64,000 nucleotides of DNA from Pelagibius litoralis (GCF_011683915.1 NZ_JAAQPH010000005.1:62001-126000), one strand, 5' to 3'; positions 1 to 9,150 are shown, counted from the stretch's first letter. The notes: a model not told the origin generated them from the letters alone. Program-made: numbers and translations.

Positions 1-362
1 CCACCCGGAGGCGGGCGCTCATAGCGCATCAATGTCACAGCAGCAGGCTTGGTCCCAAGGTATTGTCCGACATAGTGCGCGTGGGGAAAGACACGCGTTT
101 TCATCGCTGGCGGAAGCACATATTTGCGCTCTAACAATCCGGGCCGCGTCTGGCCGTGTACGAAGCATCCACCCACCCGTCGGGCCGCCCGGCGGATGAG
201 GCGCAACCCCCACCGCACATTCTTGCCGTTACGGGACACAGAATTATGGGCCGCCTCGAAAGTGCGGATACCGCTCAGGCCGCAGGCCCGGAGATCGATG
301 ATGAGTGGAAATAGTCTGATGAGGTGTTTCACCGGGATTACAGAATGTGGACGCTGTCCATG
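1..362 (-). pseudogene. Degenerate or partial GT4-like glycosyltransferase, runs off left edge
   Basis: The minus strand is open from 362 to the window start without an obvious start codon. Its translation contains AHNSVSRNG, CFVHGQ and VFPHAHYVGQY. These align in order with VHNLVSH, CFVHSN and VVPHASYVGRY of the glycosyltransferase at 3957-5054, so the two are paralogues. Upstream of an in-frame TGA at 363-365 the similarity seems to continue in another frame (WFRFDRFVTW), which suggests a frameshift near 340-370. This is therefore probably a decayed 5' part of a glycosyltransferase gene whose C-terminal half lies outside the window. Truncation by assembly or a sequencing indel cannot be excluded. 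No other gene is seen in 363-559. Confidence 0.55.
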
Positions 363-559
363 TCACGAATCGGTCGAACCGGAACCAAGAATCATGAAGT
401 CCGGACCCAGGAGAAGCGGCTACGATAGTATGTCACTACACCACAGCCGGCGGTCACGCGAAGTGACAATCTTGAGCGACGCATGACCCGGCAGATGTCT
501 CAATTTTGTCCTTGCATTCATCCGGGCATTCATTCGCGCGGAATAACGGAGGCGGCGGT

Positions 560-2002
560 TTGACGATCCGGAAATCAATCGCCTGGACCTTCAGCGAACA
601 GACCTTTCAATACGGTCTGCAGTTCGCCGCTTCGGTCATTATCGCCCGCCTCCTCACCCCCGACGAAATGGGTATCTTCGTCCTGGCGATGTCGGCGGCG
701 GCGGTGCTGACGTCGCTGCGCACCTTCGGCGTGGGCAACTACCTGCTCAGGGAAGCGGACCTGAACAGCGACAAGATCCGCTCGGCCTTCGGGGTCATGC
801 TGGTCATCTCCTGGACCCTGGGCTTGATGCTGTTTCTTGGCCGGCACTGGATCGCGGCGCTTTACGAGCGGCCCGGAATCGCCGAGGTGATGACGCTGCT
901 GTCGATCAACTTCATCATCGCGCCCTTCGGCGCGCCCGCCGCTGCCCTGCTGACACGCGAGATGCGCTTCCAGGCATTGCACAACATGGGCCTCGCAGCG
1001 AGCATCGGGGGTGCTCTGGTCAGCGTATCGCTCGCCTACGCAGGCTTCAGCTACATGGCGCTGGCCTGGGGCATGCTGCTTTCCAGCACCCTCTCCGCCG
1101 TCCTGCCCATGCTGGTCCTGCCGCGACACGCCCTGATGCTTCCGTCGTTCGTCTACTGGCGCGACATCACCAAGTTCGGCGGCCTCCTTTCACTGGCCAC
1201 CTTGATCGGCACGATGAACGCGCAGGGAACGAAGTTCATCCTCGGCGGTTTTACCGGCCCGGCCCTGGTGGCGCAGTTTACCCGCGCGACCCAGGTCCCC
1301 GCCCTTTACCGGCAGGGCATTTTCGGGCCGGTCGGCCGCGTGCTGACCCCGGCCTGGATGAAAAGAATTCGCGATGGACAGTCAATCGGCCCCGGCGTCG
1401 AAAAACTGGTGGCACTCAACACCGTGCTGGTCTGGCCCGTCTTTCTGGCGCTGAGCCTGATCGCCGTTCCCTTCATCACCCTCGTGTTCGGCCAGAACTG
1501 GCGCCCGGCGGGCGAGATCTTTGCGTGGATCCTTCTCGCCCAGGGCCTCGTCGCCACCCTGCCGCAACCCGAACAGATTCTGGTACCGCACGGAAAGGTC
1601 GGCCGCGTGCTGGGCGTGCGCAGCCTGACGGCGGCGTTCTCCCTCTCCACCGCAGCCTACAGCGCGTCCCTTGGCCTTGAGGCCTTTGCCATTTCCCGCG
1701 TGCTGGCAGCCGGCTTTTTCATCGTCGTCACCTTCCTCGCGATCAAGGGCTCCATCGATTTCCGGCCGCTGCGTTTCGGGGCGATCTATCTTCGATCGGC
1801 GCTTGTCGCCGCCATCGTGTCCGTACCGGCAGCGGTCTATCACTTCAGGGATCAGGATACGATGAGCCTTTTGGAGTTGCTGATCGTGATCGGCAGCAGC
1901 GCGCTGCTTTGGGTCGTCGGCGCCGCGGCGACCAGGCACCTGGTCTGGCTTGAGGGCATGGCTGTGTGGCGACGATTCTGGGGCGAGAAGAGACTGTCAT
2001 AA
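560..2002 (+). CDS. Lipopolysaccharide/exopolysaccharide flippase, Wzx/PST family (MOP superfamily)
   Basis: About 480 residues, dominated by hydrophobic segments from residue 10 to the end, as expected for a 12-14 helix MOP-superfamily exporter. These proteins flip undecaprenyl-linked oligosaccharides across the inner membrane. I chose the TTG at 560 because GGAGG lies at 548-552, 7 nt upstream; a TTG at 506 gives a longer frame without a clear ribosome binding site. The C-terminus overlaps the sulfotransferase start by one base (TAATG), so the two are translationally coupled. The context of glycosyltransferase, methyltransferase, sulfotransferase and GDP-mannose synthesis supports export of a decorated surface glycan. 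The exact substrate cannot be read from sequence. Confidence 0.85.
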   Translation: MTIRKSIAWTFSEQTFQYGLQFAASVIIARLLTPDEMGIFVLAMSAAAVLTSLRTFGVGNYLLREADLNSDKIRSAFGVMLVISWTLGLMLFLGRHWIAALYERPGIAEVMTLLSINFIIAPFGAPAAALLTREMRFQALHNMGLAASIGGALVSVSLAYAGFSYMALAWGMLLSSTLSAVLPMLVLPRHALMLPSFVYWRDITKFGGLLSLATLIGTMNAQGTKFILGGFTGPALVAQFTRATQVPALYRQGIFGPVGRVLTPAWMKRIRDGQSIGPGVEKLVALNTVLVWPVFLALSLIAVPFITLVFGQNWRPAGEIFAWILLAQGLVATLPQPEQILVPHGKVGRVLGVRSLTAAFSLSTAAYSASLGLEAFAISRVLAAGFFIVVTFLAIKGSIDFRPLRFGAIYLRSALVAAIVSVPAAVYHFRDQDTMSLLELLIVIGSSALLWVVGAAATRHLVWLEGMAVWRRFWGEKRLS

Positions 2003-2928
2003 TGAAGCAGATCGCACGCCTGCTGTTCGGTCCCCATCGCAGCCGTCAGAGCTCACGCTCTGCCCAGACCTATGCGGCAAAGCTCGAAGGCCAGCTCGCG
2101 GCCTTCGACTCGCGCTTCAACGGCACTTCGGCGCCGCAAGCGCCTGATGTTCCTTTTTGCGATTCGCCGATTTTCATTCTCTCCGCCGGCTGGCGCTCAG
2201 GCTCGACGCTTCTGCAGCGCATGGTCATGGCGAACAATCCGGCCATCGTCATCTGGGGAGAACCCTATGACATCGCCGCGCCCATTCAGACCCTTGCCGA
2301 CCAGCTACGGCCGTTCTCATCGGACTGGCCGCCGGCCGGCTATTTTTTCGAGGCCCGCGAATCCGATCTTTCCAATCAATGGGTCGCCAACCTCTATCCG
2401 CCGGCCCAGGCCTTTCGCGCTGCGCATCTCGCCTACATGGAGGCCCTCTTCGCGGGCCCGGCGCAGGCCCTTGACCTGCGTCAGTGGGGCCTGAAGGAAG
2501 TTCGCTTCGGCGCGGATCATGTGCGCTATCTGCATTGGCTCTATCCCAAGGCCAAGTTCATCTTCCTGGTTCGCAACCCCCTGGATGCCTACAAATCCTA
2601 CCGCAGCAAGCTGACCTGGTTTGCCGAGTGGCCCGGCAAGATGGTGGCCACGCCCTTTGGCTTCGGTGCCCAGTGGCGCCGCCTCTGCCGCGACTTCCTG
2701 GAGATGCAGAAGCAGGATATCGGTCTGCTGCTGCATTACGAATCGCTTGGCGACGAACAGATACTGTCGAAGCTGAGCGACTACCTGGGCTGGACGGTTC
2801 CGAGCCTTCAGGAGATGTCGAAGATCAGAGGCTGGAAAGACGATCCGGGCAGTCGGCTGGGCGGCATCGAGCGGGCCATGCTGCGTCACGGCACCGGCAA
2901 GATCGCAAACGAACTCGGCTACGGATGA
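2002..2928 (+). CDS. Sulfotransferase family protein
   Basis: 308 residues. The 5'-phosphosulfate loop of PAPS-dependent sulfotransferases is visible as SAGWRSGSTLLQRM near residue 60, and the 3'-phosphate loop as FLVRNPLDAYKSYR near residue 190. The product would transfer sulfate from PAPS to a hydroxyl, most likely on a glycan given the neighbours. The ATG at 2002 overlaps the flippase stop codon; a GTG 36 nt upstream is also open but lies inside the flippase gene. No signal peptide is evident, so it is a cytoplasmic enzyme acting before export. The acceptor sugar is unknown. Confidence 0.82.
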   Translation: MKQIARLLFGPHRSRQSSRSAQTYAAKLEGQLAAFDSRFNGTSAPQAPDVPFCDSPIFILSAGWRSGSTLLQRMVMANNPAIVIWGEPYDIAAPIQTLADQLRPFSSDWPPAGYFFEARESDLSNQWVANLYPPAQAFRAAHLAYMEALFAGPAQALDLRQWGLKEVRFGADHVRYLHWLYPKAKFIFLVRNPLDAYKSYRSKLTWFAEWPGKMVATPFGFGAQWRRLCRDFLEMQKQDIGLLLHYESLGDEQILSKLSDYLGWTVPSLQEMSKIRGWKDDPGSRLGGIERAMLRHGTGKIANELGYG

Positions 2929-3081
2929 TCGCCAGCGCTTCGGACCATCCCGGCAGCCGCGCCAATCCCATCGTTGCCTCTTGTCGGCCGACGACAGACG
3001 CGGCAGGGTTGCAACACCATATCCTAACAACTTTTGCGAACAGGGGGCTGTCCTGGCCTCCCAGAAACGGGATGACGACGG

Positions 3082-3906
3082 ATGGTGCAGCAGTCTGTAA
3101 AGAAACTGGCGAAGGCCGTCCTGCCCAGGCAGGTCGTCAGCCGCATTTCCCATCATCGGGCCCGTCAACGCGAACAAAGCCCGCCGCGTTTCGACGCGCC
3201 GCAGAACAGTGCCGCTGAGATCCTGGGTTGCTGTATCGCCTACACCCCGAGCGGCGGCTTCTGCGTTCCCCTGTCTTCCCGGCATCGTCCGGCGGCGCGG
3301 AGAATCCTGGAAGGCTCGGTGTACGAGCCCGAGACGATCGCGTTCCTGGCAGCCAACTGCGGCAGCGGCGATATCGTCCACGCCGGCACGTACTTTGGCG
3401 ACTTCCTGCCCGCCCTGTCGCGCGCCTGCGACCCGCAGGCGAAGATCTGGGCCTTCGAGCCCAATCCGGAAAGTTTCAGATGCGCGAGCATCACCTGCGC
3501 CATCAACAGCCTGCGGAACGTTCATCTCAAAAACAGCGGGCTGGGCGCCGGGGAAGACAAGGCGGTGATGCAGGTAAAGGATCTCGACGGCCGTGCTTTG
3601 GGCGGCGGCAGTCAACTGCTTTGGCAGACACCGAACCTTCCCGAGAGTCTGACTGCAGAGGTGCATATCGCCGCTTTGGACGATGTCATTCCATCCAACA
3701 GGCCGGTCTCGGTGATCCAACTGGATGTCGAGGGATTCGAGCAACAGGCACTCTCAGGCGCCCTTGAAACGATTGCCCGATGCCGGCCCATCCTGATCCT
3801 GGAAACCGTCCCGGAAGAGACCTGGCTCTCGCCCAATATCCTCAGCCTGGGATACCGGATCGATCGCGAGATCCATGGCAACCGGGTTCTGCTGCCGCCG
3901 TCCTAG
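3082..3906 (+). CDS. FkbM family SAM-dependent methyltransferase
   Basis: 274 residues. A glycine-rich SAM site appears as VHAGTYFGDF followed by the acidic WAFEPNPESF near residues 98-130. The FkbM-type C-terminal signature QLDVEGFEQQALSGA lies near residue 215. FkbM proteins O-methylate sugars or polyketides; in this glycan cluster a sugar hydroxyl is the likely target. The ATG at 3082 has only a weak ribosome binding site. A 153-nt gap without a recognisable element separates it from the sulfotransferase, and 50 nt separate it from the glycosyltransferase that follows in the same orientation. Confidence 0.8.
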   Translation: MVQQSVKKLAKAVLPRQVVSRISHHRARQREQSPPRFDAPQNSAAEILGCCIAYTPSGGFCVPLSSRHRPAARRILEGSVYEPETIAFLAANCGSGDIVHAGTYFGDFLPALSRACDPQAKIWAFEPNPESFRCASITCAINSLRNVHLKNSGLGAGEDKAVMQVKDLDGRALGGGSQLLWQTPNLPESLTAEVHIAALDDVIPSNRPVSVIQLDVEGFEQQALSGALETIARCRPILILETVPEETWLSPNILSLGYRIDREIHGNRVLLPPS

Positions 3907-3956
3907 AATCGCCCCGGTCAAAGACAGCTCATCTCAAACCAGTGGATCCTGCCGCC

Positions 3957-5054
3957 ATGGCGCGCAACAAACGCAAAGTCTTGTTCCTGCCCGACTGGCG
4001 GCAAAGCAATCCCTACCAGACCATGCTGGCGCAAGCGGTCGCCGAGCAGGGTTACGCGGTCGACTTCGCGGACTATCCAAAGGCGCGTCTGGCTTTGTTT
4101 CGCCTGCTTTTGGCCCGGCGCGACGTGGGCCTCGTTCACCTCCATTGGATCACCCCCTGGATCGAATCGCATTTCTGGTCCGCCAACCCGGTGAAGCGCT
4201 GGGTCAAACTGCTTATCCTGCTTCTCGACGTCAGGCTCTGCCGGCTGCTGGGTGTGAAGGTTTTCTGGACCGTCCACAACCTCGTGTCCCATGAGTCCGA
4301 AGACAGCCTTTGGGAAAAGCGTATCCGCCGCGGCCTGGCCCGGCAGGCCACTGCCTGCTTCGTGCACAGCAACGGGGCGCTGCCTCTGCTGGAGCATGAA
4401 TACAACACCCGCCTTGCCGACAAGACAACGGTCGTTCCCCATGCCAGCTATGTCGGACGATACCCCGTATCCGGCCCCGGAGAAATCGCGCGGCTGCGCA
4501 AGACCCTGGGAATCAGCGACCGGGGGCTCGGCAACCGGGATTTCGTCTACCTCTTCGTCGGCATCATCAGAAAATACAAAGGGATCGACGACCTGGTCAC
4601 CGCCTTTCGCTCGATTCCCGACAGCGACGCAAAGCTGGTGATCGCGGGCTCGGTGATCGCGCCGGACCTGCGCGACTGGTTGAACGCCGAGGCGGCGCAG
4701 GATCCGCGGATCATATTTCGCGAAGGCTATATTCCGGATGAGGAACTGCCGGTCTTCCTGGCGCTCGCCGATGCCGTGGTCCTGCCCTACGCCCAGACCC
4801 TGACCTCGGGCGCCGCGTTGCTGGCGATGTCCTATGCAAAACCTCTGGTCCTGCCGGAGACCGCCAGGGTCTATGACGTCCCCGGCGATGCAGGGGCCGT
4901 CTACTTCGATCCGGGCCGGCTTCCCGCCGCGCTCAGCGCAATCCGTAAAGCCGACCTGGCGGCCATGGGCGCTTTCAATATCTCAGAGGCGCGGACCCGC
5001 AGCTGGGCCAATATGGGCGCCATTACCGAGGCCGCCTACGCCCGCCACGGCTAA
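3957..5054 (+). CDS. Glycosyltransferase, GT4-like (GT-B fold)
   Basis: 365 residues. The N-terminal domain has a Rossmann start (KRKVLFLPDW) and the motif VHLHW near residue 60. The C-terminal domain carries YLFVGIIRKYKGIDDL near residue 195 and the donor-site region VFLALADAVVLPYAQTLTSG near residue 265, typical of retaining GT4 enzymes. The ATG at 3957 follows the FkbM stop by 50 nt; the frame is open further upstream but that part overlaps the preceding gene. The protein is paralogous to the relic at 1-362. Donor and acceptor sugars cannot be inferred. Confidence 0.85.
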   Translation: MARNKRKVLFLPDWRQSNPYQTMLAQAVAEQGYAVDFADYPKARLALFRLLLARRDVGLVHLHWITPWIESHFWSANPVKRWVKLLILLLDVRLCRLLGVKVFWTVHNLVSHESEDSLWEKRIRRGLARQATACFVHSNGALPLLEHEYNTRLADKTTVVPHASYVGRYPVSGPGEIARLRKTLGISDRGLGNRDFVYLFVGIIRKYKGIDDLVTAFRSIPDSDAKLVIAGSVIAPDLRDWLNAEAAQDPRIIFREGYIPDEELPVFLALADAVVLPYAQTLTSGAALLAMSYAKPLVLPETARVYDVPGDAGAVYFDPGRLPAALSAIRKADLAAMGAFNISEARTRSWANMGAITEAAYARHG

Positions 5055-5230
5055 GGCGCGATCGGGTTGTGTGGCGCTCCTTGGCGGCGCGCGGGCGGGC
5101 CTGCGGAGCCGCACCATTTGACACGTCAATGTCACCCATTCTGCGCCGTCAGAAACACTCTAATCCGACCCTCTGAGAGCGACCCCGCGTCCGTGACGGC
5201 CGCCGGCGTCCAACGGCAGGAGATTGCACT

Positions 5231-6358
5231 ATCGCGCCCCGGATTCATCCTGTCATTCTGTCCGGTGGTTCCGGCGAGCGGCTTTGGCCGCTGTCGCGCG
5301 CGCAGCGCCCCAAACAACTGCTCTCGCTCGCCACCGAGCGGACGATGCTGCAGGAAACCGCGGCGCGGGTTGCGGCGGTGCCCCTCTGCGCCGCGCCGAT
5401 GGTCATCGCCAACGACACCCACCGCTTCCTCGTCGCCGAGCAGCTTCAGCAGATGGGCGCAGCGGCGCGGCGCATCGTCCTGGAGCCGGCCGGCCGCAAT
5501 ACCGCGCCGGCTGCCGCCGTGGCGGCCCTGTTCCTCAGCGCGGAAGATCCGGAGGCGCTGATGGCGCTGATCCCCTCCGATCACGTGGTCCAGGACAAGG
5601 CCGCTTTCGCCGCCGCCATGGAGAAGGCTCACGCCGCAGCGCTGGCCGGCGCTCTCACGACCTTCGGCATCAGCCCCTCGCGCCCCGAGACAGGTTATGG
5701 CTACATCCGGCCCGGCAAGACCCTGCCGGCCATCGACGGTGCCTACCGGGTGGCGGCCTTTGTCGAAAAGCCGGACCTGGCAGCGGCTGAAGCCTATCTG
5801 GCGGCGGGCGATCATTATTGGAACAGCGGCATTTTCGTTTTCTCGGCCCGGCGTTACCTGGAGGAACTGGAACGCCAGCGCCCGGACATCCTGGCAGCCT
5901 GTCACAAGGCCCTGGACGGCGCTTCGCAAGACCGGGATTTCCTGCACCTGGACCCCGCGGCCTTCGCCGCCTGCCCGTCCGAGTCCATCGACTACGCGGT
6001 CATGGAACGCTCGGAACACACAGTGGTCATTCCCTGCGATATGGGCTGGAGCGACGTCGGCGCCTGGAACGCCCTCTGGGAAATCACCGAGAAGGACGCC
6101 GCCGGAAATGCCTTTCTCGGCAACTGCATGACCCAGGACGTGGAAGGCAGCTATCTGCGCAGCGAGGACGGGCGCCTGATCGCCGCCATCGGTCTTGAGG
6201 ACATGGTGGTCATTTCGACGGAGGATGCGGTTTTCGTGGCGCCGCGCGACAACACCATGGCGGTCAGGGGCCTTGTGAAAAGACTGAAGGATGCGGGACG
6301 CCAGGAAGCCACCCGCGACCTGAGCGCGTCACCCCGCCGCAAGGGCGCTTTCAGTTAA
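5231..6358 (+). CDS. manC: Mannose-1-phosphate guanylyltransferase, probable non-AUG start
   Basis: Makes GDP-mannose from mannose-1-phosphate and GTP for glycan synthesis. The nucleotidyltransferase signature LSGGSGERLWPLSR, the motif FVEKPD and NSGIF are all present. It is about 375 residues and lacks the C-terminal phosphomannose isomerase cupin of the bifunctional enzyme. The signature lies upstream of the first in-frame ATG (5345), and no ATG, GTG or TTG exists in frame between the stop at 5174 and 5345. An AGGAG at 5218-5222 sits 8 nt before an in-frame ATC at 5231, which I take as the start; ATT at 5243 is an alternative. A sequencing indel near the TTG at 5224, which is out of frame, is the other explanation. 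Confidence 0.85.
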   Translation: MAPRIHPVILSGGSGERLWPLSRAQRPKQLLSLATERTMLQETAARVAAVPLCAAPMVIANDTHRFLVAEQLQQMGAAARRIVLEPAGRNTAPAAAVAALFLSAEDPEALMALIPSDHVVQDKAAFAAAMEKAHAAALAGALTTFGISPSRPETGYGYIRPGKTLPAIDGAYRVAAFVEKPDLAAAEAYLAAGDHYWNSGIFVFSARRYLEELERQRPDILAACHKALDGASQDRDFLHLDPAAFAACPSESIDYAVMERSEHTVVIPCDMGWSDVGAWNALWEITEKDAAGNAFLGNCMTQDVEGSYLRSEDGRLIAAIGLEDMVVISTEDAVFVAPRDNTMAVRGLVKRLKDAGRQEATRDLSASPRRKGAFS

Positions 6359-6415
6359 ACGCAAGCCGGCCCTGCGGTCCCGACGTTTGCTTCATTCGGC
6401 TTTCACGCCGTCCGG

Positions 6416-7828
6416 TCAGCTCAGGTCCAGTTCTTCGGGGATCGGGCGGATCGGAAGACCTGATGCGATCTCGAAAGACCGGGCCGCGCAGAGCACGCCA
6501 ACATCGTCATAGCGCTGCCCGACAATCTGAAGCCCAACCGGCAGGTTGTTCTCCACCCAGCCGCAGGGAACCGAGATGGCGGGTTGTTGCGTCAGATTGA
6601 ACGGAAAGGTATTCGACCAGGGTGCAAACGTATCGCCATCATCGAGACCAGGATTGTCCGCGGCATAAGGCAGGACCGGCATTGTCGGTAGAATCAGAAA
6701 ATCGAAGCCATTGATGACTTCCAGCAACCGTTGTCTCAGCGCCTGGGTGCCGAGATAGTCCTCATAGTGCATGGCAGCCGTATAGCTTCGCGCGGCTTCG
6801 GTCCATGCATTGATAACCGGGCTTCGGGCCTGGATGCCGGGTGGCAACTGCTCAAGCTCCGCCAGGCTGCGGACCTGATAAAACCGCTCCGCACAGTCAG
6901 CGTCATTGGCGTCAAACGGCGGCGTCAGTTCGACCAACTCCGCGCCGGCCGCTGCGAATACGTCTACCGCTGCAGAAAAACGTTCGCGCACCGCATTCTG
7001 TAACGGCGCGCCAAAACCCAATCCGCCGAGAACGCCGATACGCAGGCCGCGCAGCGATCCGTCGAGCTTGGCGGTGTAGTCTACGTCTTCGTACTTAAGA
7101 GCGGATACATCCCGCGCATCGGGCAAACACAAAACGTTCAGCAGAAGCGCGGCATCGGTGACATCGCGGGCGATGGGGCCCGCACAGACCGAAGGGCTCG
7201 TCTGAGGATAACAGGGCACACGCCCATAGCTTGGCTTGTGGCCCGTCAACCCGCAGAAAGATGCCGGATTGCGAATCGATCCGACAATGTCGGTGCCAAT
7301 GGTGACGGGGCCGATGCCCGCGGCAACGGCTGCCGCCGATCCCGAACTCGATCCGCCGCAGTTCCTGGATGTGTTCCACGGATTCCGGGTCGTGCCGAAC
7401 TGGGAACTGTAACCGGACGCCAGCATGCCGTGATCGCACATCGTCGTCTTACCCAGGATGATCGCACCATGCTCGATCAGGCGCTCGACACAAGGGGCGT
7501 TTGACTCTGCTGGCCCCAGCTCTTCGGCATTGTTTGCCGCCGATCCACGATAGATGGGCAGGCCTTTCATCATCAAAACATCTTTGATTGCCGTCGGGAC
7601 ACCATCCAGCAAGCCTTGAGGTTTGCCGTTTGCCCAGCGCGACTCTGAGGCGCGCGCGGCGTCCAGCGCCGTATCGGCCTGGACGTAATGGAAAGCATTG
7701 ATGATTGGGTTGACGCGTTCGATGCGCGACAGCATGGCCTCTGTCACCTCAACGGGCGACAGGTCTTTGCTTGCGTATGCTGCGAGCATGTCGCGTGCGG
7801 TGAGGTTGATTAGTTCGGAAACTGACAC
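6416..7828 (-). CDS. Amidase, amidase signature family
   Basis: 470 residues with the full amidase-signature architecture. The catalytic lysine is in GVPTAIKDV (about K82), the serine-rich GGSSSGSAAAVAAG supplies the cis-Ser (about S160), and the nucleophile lies in TDIVGSIRNPA (about S184). These enzymes hydrolyse amides or act as Glu-tRNA amidotransferase A subunits. There is no gatB or gatC nearby, so a stand-alone amidohydrolase is more likely. The gene faces away from the catabolic island and lies outside the direct repeats bracketing it, so co-regulation with the TRAP genes is not supported. Its substrate is unknown. Confidence 0.88.
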   Translation of the reverse strand: MSVSELINLTARDMLAAYASKDLSPVEVTEAMLSRIERVNPIINAFHYVQADTALDAARASESRWANGKPQGLLDGVPTAIKDVLMMKGLPIYRGSAANNAEELGPAESNAPCVERLIEHGAIILGKTTMCDHGMLASGYSSQFGTTRNPWNTSRNCGGSSSGSAAAVAAGIGPVTIGTDIVGSIRNPASFCGLTGHKPSYGRVPCYPQTSPSVCAGPIARDVTDAALLLNVLCLPDARDVSALKYEDVDYTAKLDGSLRGLRIGVLGGLGFGAPLQNAVRERFSAAVDVFAAAGAELVELTPPFDANDADCAERFYQVRSLAELEQLPPGIQARSPVINAWTEAARSYTAAMHYEDYLGTQALRQRLLEVINGFDFLILPTMPVLPYAADNPGLDDGDTFAPWSNTFPFNLTQQPAISVPCGWVENNLPVGLQIVGQRYDDVGVLCAARSFEIASGLPIRPIPEELDLS

Positions 7829-8028
7829 ACATCGCCCCGAGGTTATTTGCGGTGGTCGACAGGCAACGATTCACGACTGGCCTTTGCTACCTACCATATG
7901 GCGCAGGCGTCGAATACGCATAACGCGAAGCCTATACCTGATATCAGCGCTTGGTGAGCAGAGTCTTGGGCTTGCAGGGAGGAAGATTCCCACTCGTCGC
8001 AAGTCTTGATCCCGTTTGGCGATGGGAA

Positions 8029-8103
8029 GAGCTGGTGGCCGAACGCAACGTCAACGTTTCAAGCGAGACCGTGCTTCACTGTTTTCACGTGTTTGAAACC
8101 TAG
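8029..8103 (+). pseudogene. IS6-type transposase N-terminal fragment
   Basis: The plus-strand frame reads ELVAERNVNVSSETVLHC before a stop at 8101. It aligns with the helix-turn-helix segment EDLPSERGIDVSNETVRRW of the IS6-type relic at 14170-14667 and with LLAERGLDISYQTVRRW of the copy at 32463. Only about 25 codons remain and the upstream part is unrecognisable. It is an isolated fragment oriented opposite to the next IS6 fragment. Confidence 0.55.
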
Positions 8104-8159
8104 GCTGCAGTCAATTTGCAGGCCGCAAAGACAGCCGGCCAGACGGACGAAAGTTGAGG

Positions 8160-8333
8160 GTCTTCTGAAAACGAGCATTGGGCCGTCCAACGCCCGGGGA
8201 ATTGGGCTGATCCCGGCGATTTGAAGCTTTGTTGTTCTCGCTCGCGTCGCTGAACCGGCTGATGCGAGTTCTCCGTCCGATTGTTCGCGCGCAGTCCCTG
8301 GTCGTGAACCGCAGACAGCCGTTCTTCACGGCT
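8160..8333 (-). pseudogene. IS6-type transposase C-terminal fragment
   Basis: The minus strand encodes ERLSAVHDQGLRANNR followed by TENSHQPVQRRERE, the conserved region around the last catalytic Glu of IS6-family transposases. Downstream of about residue 55 the frame loses similarity. A 77-bp stretch (8255-8331) is repeated at 14214-14290 with five mismatches in the same orientation. The central DDE domain is absent, so the fragment is not functional. Confidence 0.7.
8255..8331. repeat. Left copy of 77-bp direct repeat bracketing the TRAP/DenD island
   Basis: By eye 72 of 77 positions match 14214-14290, in direct orientation. Both copies lie in the 3' part of IS6-type transposase relics. Direct IS copies of this kind can support recombination or mark the ends of an acquired segment. 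Confidence 0.7.
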
Positions 8334-8337
8334 GCCC

Positions 8338-9057
8338 CTCGACGACTGCTTATACGCCTTACAGGCCACGATCCCCCATCTCACGAGATCGTCTCTGCAC
8401 CGCTGTCTTCAGCGCCACGGCATCTCCCGGCTGCCTGATGTCTCCGGCGATAAGCCTGATAAAAAGAAGTTCAAGGTCTACCTGATCGGCTACTTCCATA
8501 TCGACATTGCCGAAGTTCGGACGGAGGAAGGCAAACTGTACCTATTCGTGGCGATCGACCGGACGTCCAAGTTCGCCTTTGCTCAACTTGTCGAGCGGGC
8601 CAACACGAAAACGGCCAGCGCATTCCTTGATGCTTTGGTCGATGCCGTGCCTTACACAATCCACACCGTATTGACGGACAATGGTATCCAGTTCGCCGAC
8701 CTGCCGAAGAACCGAAAGGGACCAACCGCGATGCTGCGCGGGCATCCCTTCGATCGGATCTGCGCCCGGCATGAAATCGAGCACCGCCTGACCAAGCCGA
8801 ACCATCCCTGGACGAACGGACAGGTCGAAAGGATGAACCGGACCATCAAAGACGCCACCGTCAAGCGATACCATTATGACAGCCACGACAGTTTGCGTAG
8901 CCACCTCGACGACTTCATCGCCGCATACAACTATGCTCGACGCCTGAAGACCCTTAGGGGCCTCACACCCTACGAATATATCTGCAAAATCTGGACAACC
9001 GATCCAGAACGATTCATCCTCAACCCGATCCATCAAATGCCGGGACTAAACACCTAA
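8338..9057 (+). pseudogene. IS481-type transposase, 5'-truncated
   Basis: The frame is open from about 8338 and begins with LDDCLYALQATIPHL, continuing through FHIDIAEVRTEEGKLYLF, VLTDNGIQF and a C-terminal integrase-core region with NHPWTNGQVERMNRT. The acidic residues of the DDE triad are visible in HIDIAEV, LTDNG and GQVERMN. The N-terminal helix-turn-helix domain is missing because the frame fuses to IS6-type relic sequence at about 8335. The GTG at 8548 gives only a 169-residue fragment. It is therefore very likely inactive despite an intact-looking core. Confidence 0.75.
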
Positions 9058-9150
9058 GGAGAGCCAGAGCAGGTTCCGACCAGCTTGTGTGTCATCTACG
9101 CGCCTCGCTGAAGCGGATCGCTTGAAATCCATATTAGAGAAAGCCATTAT

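Noticed and set aside
2317-3744. 475-residue minus-strand open frame
   Set aside because: Antisense across the sulfotransferase and FkbM genes; no motifs, while the sense genes carry clear family signatures.
8548-9057. Independent integrase gene starting at GTG 8548
   Set aside because: The homologous frame continues upstream to 8338, so this is an internal start in a truncated transposase.
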